DNA of 64,000 nt from Reichenbachiella agariperforans (GCF_900142205.1 NZ_FRAA01000003.1:434001-498000), one strand, 5' to 3'. Numbered from the stretch's first letter, positions 18,815 to 28,082 are shown. Notes: generated from the letters alone by a model not told the origin. Translations and numbers: made by a program.

Positions 18815-19432
18815 GTGTATTTCCTAATCGTAGACGACCATCAGATGATGCTAGATGGTATAGAACAACTACTCCACCGAGAGTTTGATAACATCTCCAT
18901 AGCCCAGGCCACCACCCTACAAGGAGCAAAAGACTTAACTGCCCGAAAAGACTATGACATCATCGTGACAGACTACAACCTCCCAGGTGGTGATGGCCTT
19001 ACCCTCATCAAACACCTAAAGGCTGCTAACTCCTCTGCTAAAACGCTCGTTCTGAGCATGCATGACGAGGCACATCTCGTCAAGGAAATCCTAAAATCAG
19101 GGGTTGACGGATACATCCTCAAAAAGGATTCTCAACACGAACTCGTGACAGGAATCAAAACCGTGCTTGCCGGTAAGTCATATGTCAGCCAAGACATTAA
19201 TCGTATATTGATTGACAATCTCAATATCACCACGCCAAAACTCCTATCGCAGCGAGAACGAGAAATCCTCGAACTGATCGCGAAAGAATACACCAACAAA
19301 AAAATAGCAGATGAATTATTCATCAGCGAACGAACCGTCGAGACACATCGCAAAAACATCTTTAGGAAAACCAAAACAAATTCTCTAGTTGGACTAATAA
19401 AATTTGCCTACGCCAATGACCTGATCGAATAG
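18815..19432 (+). CDS. NarL/LuxR-family response regulator
   Basis: A 205-residue two-domain regulator. The receiver domain (1-~120) has the acidic pair VDDH at 6-9, phospho-acceptor Asp in IVTDYNLPGGDG near 54, Thr/Ser in LVLSMHD and Lys in YILKKD. The C-terminal LuxR-type helix-turn-helix shows LSQREREILELIAKEYTNKK and ISERTVETHRKNI. The start is GTG at 18815, because no ATG gives the short N-terminus of the family. No histidine kinase is adjacent, so it is an orphan here. Confidence 0.9.
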   Translation: MYFLIVDDHQMMLDGIEQLLHREFDNISIAQATTLQGAKDLTARKDYDIIVTDYNLPGGDGLTLIKHLKAANSSAKTLVLSMHDEAHLVKEILKSGVDGYILKKDSQHELVTGIKTVLAGKSYVSQDINRILIDNLNITTPKLLSQREREILELIAKEYTNKKIADELFISERTVETHRKNIFRKTKTNSLVGLIKFAYANDLIE

Positions 19433-19481
19433 CCGATCTATTATCTAGCTAGAATTGTTGGTTAATTTGCTCGCTCCTTCA

Positions 19482-19489
19482 TAGATTTG
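19482..19489 (+). promoter_or_regulatory. Candidate -7 element just before the ACC deaminase-like gene
   Basis: TAGATTTG matches TAnnTTTG exactly and ends only three bases before the ATG at 19493. If used, the mRNA would be leaderless or nearly so. The upstream TTG at 19487 lies inside this element and is rejected as a start. Confidence 0.35.
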
Positions 19490-19492
19490 GAC

Positions 19493-20407
19493 ATGTTTGA
19501 AAAATCAGCTCCAACACCACTTGTACCCATTCATGACGAATTGCTTGAAGAAAAGAACATTAAACTTTTCCTCAAAAGAGAAGATCTTATCGATCCAGAC
19601 ATCTCAGGCAACAAATGGCGAAAGCTGAAGTACAACCTGATCAAAGCCAAAGAACAGGACAAAGAGATCATCCTCACTTTCGGGGGAGCGTATTCTAACC
19701 ATATTGCAGCGACCGCAGCAGCTGCCAAACGCTTTGGCTTTCAAGCAATCGGGGTAATCAGAGGCGAGGAACTCAACGAGAACTCTAATCCTACGTTACA
19801 AAAAGCGCACGAAAACGGAATGCAGTTACTGTTCGTGAGCAGAGCTGACTACATGTTTCGGACGAGTCCACACTGGCTCACCATGCACCAGCAGGAATAC
19901 TCTGCCTTCATTATCCCAGAAGGAGGTAGCAATCACCTCGCGCTACAGGGTGTTAAAGAAATCCTAAGCGAAATAGATACACCCTTTGACTATATCACAT
20001 GTCCAGTAGGTACAGGAGGCACCTTGGCAGGACTAGCATCTGGACTGCAGGCTCATCAGAAAGCTTTGGGGTTCGCTTCACTAGCAGGAGAAGACTACCT
20101 CGAAAAACTAGTTGGACAACTACTCGCTCCAGAGTTTCACGAGCGGCAAGCTATCGTACATGACTATGACTTTGGCGGCTATGCCAAGCATACGCCTAAG
20201 CTCATCGAGTTCATCCAAAACTTCTACGATCAACACGGCATTCCTTTAGATCCCATCTATACAGGAAAAATGATGTACGGACTTTTTGATCAAATCAAAA
20301 AAGGAAAAATCGAAGAAGGAAAAACCATCGTCGCGGTACACACAGGTGGATTGCAAGGTATCGCAGGATTCAACGAACAGTATGGACTGAACCTGAAAAC
20401 AATTTAA
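19493..20407 (+). CDS. ACC deaminase / D-cysteine desulfhydrase family PLP enzyme
   Basis: A fold-type II PLP enzyme of 304 residues. The lysine for the Schiff base is in SGNKWRKLKYNL (Lys41 from ATG 19493). The GGAYSNH segment at ~66-72 binds substrate carboxylate and cofactor, and the phosphate loop is CPVGTGGTLAGL near 165-176. Members deaminate 1-aminocyclopropane-1-carboxylate or desulfhydrate D-cysteine. Most marine Bacteroidota proteins of this type are more likely D-cysteine desulfhydrase-like, but sequence reading alone does not separate the two. ATG 19493 is preferred to TTG 19487. Confidence 0.82.
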   Translation: MFEKSAPTPLVPIHDELLEEKNIKLFLKREDLIDPDISGNKWRKLKYNLIKAKEQDKEIILTFGGAYSNHIAATAAAAKRFGFQAIGVIRGEELNENSNPTLQKAHENGMQLLFVSRADYMFRTSPHWLTMHQQEYSAFIIPEGGSNHLALQGVKEILSEIDTPFDYITCPVGTGGTLAGLASGLQAHQKALGFASLAGEDYLEKLVGQLLAPEFHERQAIVHDYDFGGYAKHTPKLIEFIQNFYDQHGIPLDPIYTGKMMYGLFDQIKKGKIEEGKTIVAVHTGGLQGIAGFNEQYGLNLKTI

Positions 20408-20545
20408 ATAACTACCCCACTGACAATCGTTCAAAATATACCCTCTCAAATCGGTCAATTTCTTTAACTCAAAGACGACAAACTCAACTGCCATAGCGAA
20501 ACGTGAAGAAAGATTAACCCCAAAGAGCTATCCCGTTTGATCAAA

Positions 20546-20575
20546 AAAATAGCCCTTACCTCTAAGGGCTATTTT
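20546..20575. terminator. Bidirectional terminator between convergent genes
   Basis: A perfect 13-bp stem (AAAATAGCCCTTA at 20546-20558 with its complement at 20563-20575), a 4-base loop and A/T-runs on both sides. It serves the plus-strand PLP enzyme and the minus-strand lipoprotein gene ending at 20601. Confidence 0.85.
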
Positions 20576-20600
20576 CTATTTACACTTTTTTTAAAAAAAA

Positions 20601-21482
20601 TCATCTACTAACGGTACCACTGGCATAAGTACTCGCAGCTATATTTTCCATGGCCTGCAAAGTCCCTGGAGCTAAACCAGAGGGCACTGCACCACGCAAA
20701 GGTTTCAGTTCGAAAGGATTAAGGCTATTGTCTGGCTCTGGCTCTATACTAAGCACGATCACTCCACCATCCGTTAGGTCTGTAGGAAAAGTCAGTCCAC
20801 TCGGCGCATTGGTTATAAAATCCTCTCCAGGAAATCCTGGCCCAGACTCAGGACCACTAAACGCACTGCTTTGGTCCGCACCTGTATCCATGTTGAATCT
20901 ACCTGTCGATACAGGCTGGCCGTCGATTACAGCCCAGCCTTCGTACACCCAGCCTGTCTTACTCGTCAGGTCTGGCAAATTGATCAATGCTGGTGTCCCA
21001 GTCGCTGGGTCTAAAAACCATACACCACTCAGGTCATCCGAATCTGTAGTCGTCGTAGGAGTTTTGAGGATATAACTACCTCCGACCTCAGTAAAACTAG
21101 TCCCTAGTGCAGCAGTATGGCTAATCATCACTGTTGCAGCATCTCCAGAAAAATCACCGCCGAGAATCTTCGTGGCTGAAGGGGCTGGATCGCTATCCAT
21201 TTCTGGTTCTATAGACAGCACGAAAGTAGTCGCAGAGGCCAAGATCGCTTCGTCTACTTCGAAACGCGTTTGATCCAACACTCCGGCATCATTTACTGAA
21301 AAAACACCCGTAGATACGGGGCTGCCATCAACAATAATCCAGCCTTCGTACACATAGTCATCGCCCAGATCACCTAGACCAGATATATCTAAGCTTAAGA
21401 CTCCCATAGCTGATCCTTCGTCTTCTTTACAAGCAGTGAATAACACTGCACACAGGGTTAGAGATAATATTAGTTTCTTCAT
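20601..21482 (-). CDS. Lipoprotein with two tandem RskA-like (anti-sigma-K type) domains
   Basis: From ATG 21482 the product is 293 residues with a lipobox LFTAC (Cys18), so it is a lipoprotein. The body contains the same module twice. First copy: YVYEGWIIVDGSPVSTGVFS followed by TFVLSIEPEMDSDPAPS. Second copy: WVYEGWAVIDGQPVSTGRF followed by VIVLSIEPEPDNS. This resembles the extracytoplasmic domain of anti-sigma-K factors, which usually sits behind a zinc finger and a membrane helix; both are absent here. It lies downstream of an OmpR/histidine kinase pair on the same strand with a 79-base gap. A role as a periplasmic sensor or ligand for that pair is inference only. Confidence 0.72.
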   Translation of the reverse strand: MKKLILSLTLCAVLFTACKEDEGSAMGVLSLDISGLGDLGDDYVYEGWIIVDGSPVSTGVFSVNDAGVLDQTRFEVDEAILASATTFVLSIEPEMDSDPAPSATKILGGDFSGDAATVMISHTAALGTSFTEVGGSYILKTPTTTTDSDDLSGVWFLDPATGTPALINLPDLTSKTGWVYEGWAVIDGQPVSTGRFNMDTGADQSSAFSGPESGPGFPGEDFITNAPSGLTFPTDLTDGGVIVLSIEPEPDNSLNPFELKPLRGAVPSGLAPGTLQAMENIAASTYASGTVSR

Positions 21483-21561
21483 TGTTTTAGTTTTTGTTCT
21501 ATCCAAAGATCCTTTTTGGATGTCACAGAACTATCACGAAGACATCATAAAACCTTCAAAC

Positions 21562-23040
21562 CTAAGCCGTGTACTGTGGTAGATCAAAGGAAAACGTCGT
21601 CCCACGCCCCATTGCGCTAGTCAGCCGAATCGACGAATCATGGATTTCCAAAATACGCTTAACAATGGCCAGCCCCAGCCCAGTACTGTTTTGGTCTAGT
21701 GATATACGTTTGTCTCCGATATGATAGCGATCAAACACAAAGGGTATCTGATCCTCAGGAATCCCCTTACCTGTGTCGGTGACTTTGATCTCAACCTGCT
21801 CCTTGACCGCATTGATTTCTAGGCGAATTTCTCCATTCTCTGGTGTATACTTGATGGCATTATCTATTAGGTTTTGAAGGACTCGCTCGATCAGTCCTAT
21901 ATCAGCATACACCATAAACGGGTGGTTTTCATGCACTGGTATCATGGTCAGCTTTCTCTCTTCTAACAACACAGCATATTTTTGAGTGATATCATCTATC
22001 AGTTCATTGATGAAAAACGCTTCCTTGTTGGGTATAACTTGTTTTGCCTCCAGCTTGGATAGTTCGAATAATTCTTCGACTAGCTTTTTGAGACGCTCGG
22101 TTCCATCTAGTGCTCTAGACAGGTATTTTCTCTTTTCCTCATCACTCAACCCCTTTTCTTTAATGATCAGTGTCTCGATAAATCCATGGATCACCGCGAG
22201 AGGAGTTCGCAAATCATGGGACACATTCCCGACCAATTCTCGGCGTAGGTTCTCCATCGATTTCATGTTTTCAATGTTACCGACGATTGTATCTGCCATC
22301 TCATTGAATGACTCTGCGAGCTCATTGATTTCGCCCCCTTTCGTCACTTCGATCCTAGCACTCATCTCCCCGTTTTGAAAACGGCGAACAGTATCAATCA
22401 CCGTACTCAGATTTCGTGTAATGAAATAAATAGCCAACACCCCGATCACTAACGCTGCCAGCACCGCAATCAACCCATATACAGACCCTAATCTCAGTAT
22501 ATAACTATCAAACAGCTGCTCGCCGATACTATCATACTCTTCACTTGCCAATATCACATAGACATAGCCTAGTACTTGTCCATCCTCCTCGATTTTAGCC
22601 GCAGAAAAGACCTTACTTCGTCCCTCTTTTCGAGGGTCATCACCTAGGATCATCGCCTCACAACTCGGATTCAAAAACTCTGCTATCGGCTGGAGTCCCA
22701 CACGATCCAAAACCACCTTTTTGTAAGGTGCGACATAGTTGAGGATAGCCCCTGTGGTATCGAGCAGATACACTTCTATGGCGGGATTGATCGCCATCAT
22801 GTGGTGCATAATATCGTCCGTAGCCTGTTCATTAAGTTTCCCGTCCAAAAACGGTTTCAGCTCCGTACCGATATGCTTGGCCACACCGGCATTCAGTTTT
22901 TGATTCTTCTCCTGAAAATGCTTGTCAGCCACCGTCAGGGAAAAGTAAAAGTACAGGGCAGAAACGGACAATAAAAGAAGGAGAAAAATCCCTGCCAGTT
23001 TGAGAAACAAACCCGTCGAGTAATTGGATGCTGAAGCCAT
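21562..23040 (-). CDS. Membrane sensor histidine kinase (HAMP, HisKA, HATPase)
   Basis: The 492-residue kinase has TM1 at ~10-32, a periplasmic sensor region of ~150 residues, TM2 near 185-207, then HAMP (ENELAESFNEMADTI-like region near 245). The H-box is NVSHDLRTPLAVIHG with phospho-His near 275. The ATPase domain shows N-box LIDNAIKYTP, DTGKGIPEDQIP, and STGLGLAIVKRILE. It starts three bases after the stop of its cognate OmpR-type regulator, the usual arrangement. The signal sensed is not evident. Confidence 0.93.
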   Translation of the reverse strand: MASASNYSTGLFLKLAGIFLLLLLSVSALYFYFSLTVADKHFQEKNQKLNAGVAKHIGTELKPFLDGKLNEQATDDIMHHMMAINPAIEVYLLDTTGAILNYVAPYKKVVLDRVGLQPIAEFLNPSCEAMILGDDPRKEGRSKVFSAAKIEEDGQVLGYVYVILASEEYDSIGEQLFDSYILRLGSVYGLIAVLAALVIGVLAIYFITRNLSTVIDTVRRFQNGEMSARIEVTKGGEINELAESFNEMADTIVGNIENMKSMENLRRELVGNVSHDLRTPLAVIHGFIETLIIKEKGLSDEEKRKYLSRALDGTERLKKLVEELFELSKLEAKQVIPNKEAFFINELIDDITQKYAVLLEERKLTMIPVHENHPFMVYADIGLIERVLQNLIDNAIKYTPENGEIRLEINAVKEQVEIKVTDTGKGIPEDQIPFVFDRYHIGDKRISLDQNSTGLGLAIVKRILEIHDSSIRLTSAMGRGTTFSFDLPQYTA

Positions 23041-23043
23041 AAT

Positions 23044-23751
23044 TTATGTTAGTTCGTCGTTGAATCGGTAACCTACTCCCCATGTGGTGAGGATGTAGTG
23101 AGGTGCATTCATGTTATCTTCTATCTTGGCACGCAGGCGATTAATGTGAGAGTTGACGGTATGTTCATATCCGTTAAATTCATACCCCCACACCAGTGAG
23201 AGTAATCGTTCGCGACTGTAGCTGCGGCCTGGGTGCTGCGCTAGCAAGATTAGCAAATCAAATTCTTTGGGTGTCAGTTCGATACGTTCATTGTACTTGA
23301 GGACTTTGCGTTTTTCCTGATCGATGGATAGCGAGCCTAATACGATGGTAGCCAGCTCCTCTTTCTGATTTTGAGGTCGAGACATATCGGATCTACGAAA
23401 AATAGCTTTAACCCTAGCTGTAAACTCTCGAATGTTAAAAGGTTTGGTAAGGTAGTCGTCAGCCCCCGTTTCCAGTCCCAGTATCTTATCTATCTCCTCG
23501 GAGCGTGCGGTGAGCATCAGGATAGGCGTCAGTACAGTAGCGGCACGTAGCTCACGACATACATCCAAACCATCTTTCTCAGGGAGATTGATATCTAAGA
23601 CGATCAGGTCATAATCTCCCGTCATCGCCATAGTAGCACCTTCATTGCCCCGATAGGCGCTACTTACCTCGCAGTGTAAATCTCGTAGATGTATCGTCAA
23701 CAGCTCTACGATACTCTCGTCGTCTTCTATGATCAGTACTTTTTTATCCAT
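23044..23751 (-). CDS. OmpR/PhoB-family response regulator
   Basis: A 235-residue regulator. The receiver domain has IIEDDES near the N-terminus, phospho-acceptor Asp in LIVLDINLPEKDG, and Lys in DYLTKPF. The winged-helix DNA-binding domain carries ELTPKEFDLLILLAQHPGR and ends with YEHTVNSHINRLRAKIE and TTWGVGYRF. ATG 23751 is chosen; the open frame begins two codons earlier with TTG. It is paired with the histidine kinase directly downstream. Confidence 0.93.
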   Translation of the reverse strand: MDKKVLIIEDDESIVELLTIHLRDLHCEVSSAYRGNEGATMAMTGDYDLIVLDINLPEKDGLDVCRELRAATVLTPILMLTARSEEIDKILGLETGADDYLTKPFNIREFTARVKAIFRRSDMSRPQNQKEELATIVLGSLSIDQEKRKVLKYNERIELTPKEFDLLILLAQHPGRSYSRERLLSLVWGYEFNGYEHTVNSHINRLRAKIEDNMNAPHYILTTWGVGYRFNDELT

Positions 23752-23817
23752 GGTCAAGCATCAGGAATTAGTCACTCGTAAAGAAACGGCAAAAAGATCA
23801 CGAAAAGTTCACAAAGA

Positions 23818-24381
23818 CTACAACGTAGATTTTTCTAAAATAAAGAAGCTCAACCACACAAATAACTGTGCTACCATGAATATATCATGGTAGAGCTTGT
23901 TTTTGAAGTCTCCAAAAATAAACAGCAAATAAACCCCTGCATAAAGCATCAATGGTACTTGCTCGATAATCGTAAACCCAGAGAAGAAGATGTTTTGGAG
24001 GATACTCACAATGATGGTCATCGTGAAAAGCGTATAGAGCCACTTCCAATTGTCATAGAAATACACATCCATATCCACCTCCTTGCTTCTGGTACCTGTT
24101 GGGAATAAGATGCGTGCTTCGATAAACAGTAAAATCGGAAAACTCAATATCGACAAGACGGTCGGCATAGTCCACTCCTCTATCTGTTTAGAGTACTGGT
24201 AACTGTAAAACCAATCCTGAATCGTAACAAAAAATATGATGACGATGAGAATCGTATGCGCAAAGCTGAATTTGATCTTGCTGTAATGTGCCACCATATC
24301 AGAGACACCATTTAAAATCTGAGCCATCGCTAGGCCAAGAATCAAGGAAGTTAAAACCACCACATATTCGAAAGATTCCAT
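23818..24381 (-). CDS. Hypothetical integral membrane protein
   Basis: 187 residues with about five hydrophobic helices (for example YVVVLTSLILGLAMAQIL at the N-terminus, HTILIVIIFFVTIQDWFY, and LMLYAGVYLLFIFGDF) and short polar loops. It begins FEYVVVLTSLILGLAMAQ, a pattern seen in small uncharacterised membrane proteins. It lies 66 bases upstream of the response-regulator gene and downstream of the M1 peptidase. No function is assigned. Confidence 0.7.
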   Translation of the reverse strand: MESFEYVVVLTSLILGLAMAQILNGVSDMVAHYSKIKFSFAHTILIVIIFFVTIQDWFYSYQYSKQIEEWTMPTVLSILSFPILLFIEARILFPTGTRSKEVDMDVYFYDNWKWLYTLFTMTIIVSILQNIFFSGFTIIEQVPLMLYAGVYLLFIFGDFKNKLYHDIFMVAQLFVWLSFFILEKSTL

Positions 24382-24413
24382 AGTTTTTGATTTGTTATAG
24401 CCCTCTAAACAAA

Positions 24414-24443
24414 GAAACCTCTGAGATAATTCCCAGAGGTTTC
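24414..24443 (-). terminator. Likely terminator of the M1 peptidase gene
   Basis: A perfect 10-bp stem (GAAACCTCTG at 24414-24423 with CAGAGGTTTC at 24434-24443) with a 10-base loop. On the minus strand it is followed by TTTGTTT. It lies 20 bases after the stop at 24464. Confidence 0.6.
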
Positions 24444-24463
24444 GATTCTAATTCTAATTGACA

Positions 24464-26686
24464 TTATTTCTTGTCCGACTTGAACTCATCAAAGTCAGAT
24501 GGCTTTTCTACTCGTGGGAAGACATTGTCTTCTACATTGGTGTCAGCCGTTTCTTCCTTAGGGTCGATCACGATATTGGTGACTTTCTTATCCTTCACGA
24601 AGACCTTTTTCACTTCGTTTTCATTCATTCTCCAGATCTCAGCAGGGATGTACTCCGTCTCAGAACTACCATCCTCATACGTCCACTCGACGATCAATGG
24701 CGTCACTAGACCTCCTTGGTTAGAGAACGTCAGCTCATAGAAATTTTTGTTCTCGTTGGCCAGTTTGACTGCTGCATCGTCTACTCTGTTCAAGAACTCA
24801 AAGTAGCTCTTGTCTTCGGTATCCTTAAACTCGAAAATCTCTGCTTCTTCTGCAAAATCAAGCACCTTCTCATCCTCAGTACTTTCAGAGACTTTCTTGT
24901 CCTTCTTACCTTTCTTAGGCTTGTTCTCTACGGTTTCTTCCGGTACGCCCATTTTGTACCAAGTCACTTTGTCTAGCGATACGTCTACGTGATCTGTTGA
25001 ATAAAACCATCCTTTCCAGAACCAATCCAAATCTACCGCCGAAGCATCCTCCATTGTACGGAAAAAGTCCGCTGGGCTCGGGTGTTTGAACGCCCAACGC
25101 TCTGAGTACGTCTTGAATGCATAGTCAAACAATTCTGGCCCCATGATCGTCTCTCTCAATACGCTAAGCGCTGCTGCTGGCTTACCATAGGCGTTGTTTC
25201 CAAACTGAATGATCTGCTCTGAATTCGTCATGATCGGACGGATAAACATCTTGTCTCCCTTCATGTAATCGACGATCAATTTCGCTTCGCCTCTTCTCAA
25301 AGGCTTCTCTGGATAATATGCCTTTTCGGTCAGTGACTGTACGAATGTATTCAACCCTTCGTCCATCCATGTCCACTGTCTCTCATCAGAGTTGATGATC
25401 ATCGGGAAGAAGTTATGCCCTACTTCGTGGATAATCACACCAATCATTCCCCATTTCAATCGATCAGAAAACTCTCCATTTTCGTCAGGACGTCCATAGT
25501 TGAAACAAATCATCGGATATTCCATCCCTATCGCTGCGGTATGCACCGAAATCGCTACTGGATATGGATATTCTACCGTGTGTTTTGAGTACGTGATGAG
25601 TGTATTGACTACTGCTTTGGTAGACTCATCTTCCCATAGCGGGTTTCCTTCTTTAGGGTAGTAAGACATTGCCAGTGGTGTTTTATCACCCAATTTAACT
25701 GCCTGTGCATCCCAGATAAATTTTCTTGATGCAGCAAAAGCAAAATCTCTTACATTTTCAGCTTTGTAGCTCCAAGTCTTCTTTGCCGTTGATTTAGTCT
25801 TTTCTTTCTCGATGACTTCTTCTTCTGTCACGATGATAACAGGCGCATCAAAAGACGTTTTGGCTTTCTCAAAACGAGCCAATTCTTTGGCCGTTAAAAC
25901 ATCTTTAGGGTTTTGCAGCGTACCTGTAGATGCCACGATGAAGTCCGCAGGAACGGTCAGGTTAACTTCATAATCCCCGAACTCCAACGCAAACTCCCCT
26001 CTGCCGAGGAATTGCTTGTTTTGCCAGCCTTCTACATCATCATACACCGCTAGACGTGGAAACCACTGCGCGATCGTATAGAGGTAGTTGTCATCCGCTG
26101 GAAAGTACTCATATCCCGAACGACCTCCCATATTGAGTCTGTCCTGCACAGTATATGACCATGCGATGTTGAACGTAACGCTCTCACCTGTTTTCAAAAC
26201 TTCAGGAAGATCTACTCTCATCATCGTCTTGTTGATCGTGTAGGGCAACCCCACGTCTTTGGCATCTGTCACAGATTTGATTTTGAATCCTCCATCATAA
26301 TCAAACCCATTGGTCAACTTTTGCAGTGACTTTCCTGTCATTTCTTTTTTGACTTCATTCGCCTCTACGAGTGGTGTATCCGAATCCTTAGCTCTCATGT
26401 TTTGATCCAACTGCACCCATAGATACGAGAGTTGATCTGGTGAATTGTTCGTGTAAGTAATCTCCTCACTACCTGTCACCTCATGGTTTGCCTGATTGAG
26501 CTCTACATCGATGGTATAATCCACTTTCTGCTGCCAGTAGTCTACACCTGGAGCACCAGATGCCGTTCTGTATTGGTTCGGTGTGGGCAGGGTAGTGCCC
26601 AATTGCTCAAATTTCTGCTCCCATACACCCTGCGCCTGCGACAGTAGCGGCATCAAAGCAAGAGCGAACATCATTATTCTCTTCAT
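24464..26686 (-). CDS. Exported M1-family zinc aminopeptidase-like metallopeptidase
   Basis: A 740-residue protein with a signal peptide (MKRIMMFALALMPLLSQAQG). The zinc site is intact: HEVGH at about 421-425 and the second Glu in WTWMDEGLN about 19 residues later. The IGMEYPMICF segment ahead of it corresponds to the exopeptidase G-x-M-E-N-like motif, with Tyr in place of Asn. A lysine-rich segment (KKGKKDKK) near 590 precedes the C-terminal domain. The protein probably acts on peptides in the periplasm or outer envelope. Downstream of a HupE/UreJ-like gene on the same strand. Confidence 0.9.
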   Translation of the reverse strand: MKRIMMFALALMPLLSQAQGVWEQKFEQLGTTLPTPNQYRTASGAPGVDYWQQKVDYTIDVELNQANHEVTGSEEITYTNNSPDQLSYLWVQLDQNMRAKDSDTPLVEANEVKKEMTGKSLQKLTNGFDYDGGFKIKSVTDAKDVGLPYTINKTMMRVDLPEVLKTGESVTFNIAWSYTVQDRLNMGGRSGYEYFPADDNYLYTIAQWFPRLAVYDDVEGWQNKQFLGRGEFALEFGDYEVNLTVPADFIVASTGTLQNPKDVLTAKELARFEKAKTSFDAPVIIVTEEEVIEKEKTKSTAKKTWSYKAENVRDFAFAASRKFIWDAQAVKLGDKTPLAMSYYPKEGNPLWEDESTKAVVNTLITYSKHTVEYPYPVAISVHTAAIGMEYPMICFNYGRPDENGEFSDRLKWGMIGVIIHEVGHNFFPMIINSDERQWTWMDEGLNTFVQSLTEKAYYPEKPLRRGEAKLIVDYMKGDKMFIRPIMTNSEQIIQFGNNAYGKPAAALSVLRETIMGPELFDYAFKTYSERWAFKHPSPADFFRTMEDASAVDLDWFWKGWFYSTDHVDVSLDKVTWYKMGVPEETVENKPKKGKKDKKVSESTEDEKVLDFAEEAEIFEFKDTEDKSYFEFLNRVDDAAVKLANENKNFYELTFSNQGGLVTPLIVEWTYEDGSSETEYIPAEIWRMNENEVKKVFVKDKKVTNIVIDPKEETADTNVEDNVFPRVEKPSDFDEFKSDKK

Positions 26687-26746
26687 AGTGTGAAATTTAT
26701 TTAAGTAGAATCCTCGGTGCTAACGCACCTATTAGTTAATAATCTA

Positions 26747-27331
26747 TTACCAAAATTTAGTCTCGATCATCAGCATCACCGCGATACCTGCGATGGCTGA
26801 GGAGACGGCTAGTATCCAGTCTCTCCTCGCGATATGAAAGAAAAAATGTAGTACCGCTGCTATCCCCATAAAAATCAAGACGATCAAAACTTGACCGACC
26901 TCAAGCCCTACGTTGAAGGCAAAAAGCTGACCAATAATATCTGTATCCGTACCCAACAAGGCTTTGAGGTAATTGGAAAAACCCAAACCATGGATCAGAC
27001 CAAAGAACAAAGCAAAGAAGTAATTGGTTCGAGAGGCGCGCTGATGAAAATCCACGTTGCGCTTTCTGATATTGCCCAAGGCCGTAATCAGGATCGTCAC
27101 GGGAATCAAAAACTCAACCACCGCCGAGTTCACTGCGATCAAATCCAAAGTCACCAGTGCCAATGTCAATGAGTGCCCAATCGTGAAAGCCGTCACCAAA
27201 ATCAAGACTTTCTTCCACTCAGCTACCTGATAGATCGTACACAGCGCCATCACAAACAAGATGTGATCATAGGCTGTGATGTCCATGATATGCGCTCTCC
27301 CTAATTCAAAATACAACTGAAAATCTGTCAT
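26747..27331 (-). CDS. HupE/UreJ-like small integral membrane protein
   Basis: 194 residues with about six membrane helices. The N-terminal region FELGRAHIMDITAYDHILFV, followed by LVTAFTIGHSLTLALVTLDL with conserved His in helices, is the signature of the HupE_UreJ_2 group. Some relatives are secondary metal (nickel/cobalt) permeases, but no hydrogenase or urease gene is nearby, so the substrate is unknown. It is in line with the M1 peptidase and divergent from a DUF6702 gene, a combination I recognise as recurrent in Bacteroidota. Confidence 0.82.
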   Translation of the reverse strand: MTDFQLYFELGRAHIMDITAYDHILFVMALCTIYQVAEWKKVLILVTAFTIGHSLTLALVTLDLIAVNSAVVEFLIPVTILITALGNIRKRNVDFHQRASRTNYFFALFFGLIHGLGFSNYLKALLGTDTDIIGQLFAFNVGLEVGQVLIVLIFMGIAAVLHFFFHIARRDWILAVSSAIAGIAVMLMIETKFW

Positions 27332-27384
27332 CGCTATTCGCTCGCCGTTTGTATAATATCCAACACCTCTCTCGTAAGTTTCCT

Positions 27385-27392
27385 TACTTTTG
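27385..27392 (+). promoter_or_regulatory. Candidate -7 promoter element for the DUF6702 gene
   Basis: TACTTTTG is an exact TAnnTTTG match, 41 bases before ATG 27434. The alternative GTG start at 27392 overlaps this element, which argues for the ATG. Confidence 0.5.
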
Positions 27393-27433
27393 TGGGTACG
27401 TATATTGTAAACATAGTTTTAAAATCAGACTTC

Positions 27434-27928
27434 ATGACGATCTATTCTTTTGTGTTGCTAATAAATTATATGAGCGGTATGATGCTCCATGATTTCCATG
27501 TGTCAGTTACCAAACTAGAGCATGATACCGAGTCTCAAGCCTTAGAAATCAGCCAACGTATCTTCATCGATGACCTAGAACAGGCGCTCACCAGATTCGA
27601 TACGGATCATGCATACAACATCTCCACCACAGAAGACTTCACCGAACTCAACCCTCTGATAGAGGCCTACATGCTGGAGCATTTTGTCATATCCGTGAAT
27701 GAAAAACAAGTCACACTCGACTATCTCGGGTCGAAAGTAGAAGGGGATGTTTTGATCTGCTTCATCGAAGTACCCAAGGTCAAAAAACTCAAATCGCTAT
27801 CCGTCAAAAACACCGTACTCTTCGAACTCTTCGCTGACCAGATCAATCTCGTCCATGTCAAAACGCCAGAGGGCAACAAAAGTCTAAAACTGGACACCAA
27901 ACAACCCGTCGATCAACTGGTCTATTAA
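27434..27928 (+). CDS. DUF6702-family protein
   Basis: 164 residues from ATG 27434. A hydrophobic N-terminus (MTIYSFVLLINYMSGMML) looks like an export signal. Then HDFHVSVTKLEHD, SQRIFIDDLEQAL and a later CFIEVP with KSLSVKNTVLFELFADQINLVH match the layout of DUF6702 proteins, in which the early His-x-x-His-like segment is conserved. It is divergent from the HupE-like gene and likely works with it at the envelope. Biochemical function unknown. Confidence 0.72.
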   Translation: MTIYSFVLLINYMSGMMLHDFHVSVTKLEHDTESQALEISQRIFIDDLEQALTRFDTDHAYNISTTEDFTELNPLIEAYMLEHFVISVNEKQVTLDYLGSKVEGDVLICFIEVPKVKKLKSLSVKNTVLFELFADQINLVHVKTPEGNKSLKLDTKQPVDQLVY

Positions 27929-27947
27929 GTCAGAGTCGAACCTTAGA

Positions 27948-27973
27948 GCAGAAAACCCTCCAAGGGTTTAGCC
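27948..27973. repeat. Dispersed palindromic repeat, copy 1
   Basis: This 26-base segment around AAACCCTCCAAGGGTTT recurs in inverted orientation at 32766-32792 with one extra base. It forms a short hairpin (AAACCC with GGGTTT) in the space between convergent genes, the typical position of REP-like elements. A related fragment (CCCTTGAAGGG) lies at about 28021-28031. Confidence 0.6.
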
Positions 27974-28082
27974 CCATAACATCAAGACTGTCGATCGTGC
28001 GCTGCTTTATGAAAAACCCAACCCTTGAAGGGATTGTAACTATTCTGATCCTCGGCCTGTGGCACACACCTTTTCTATCACA

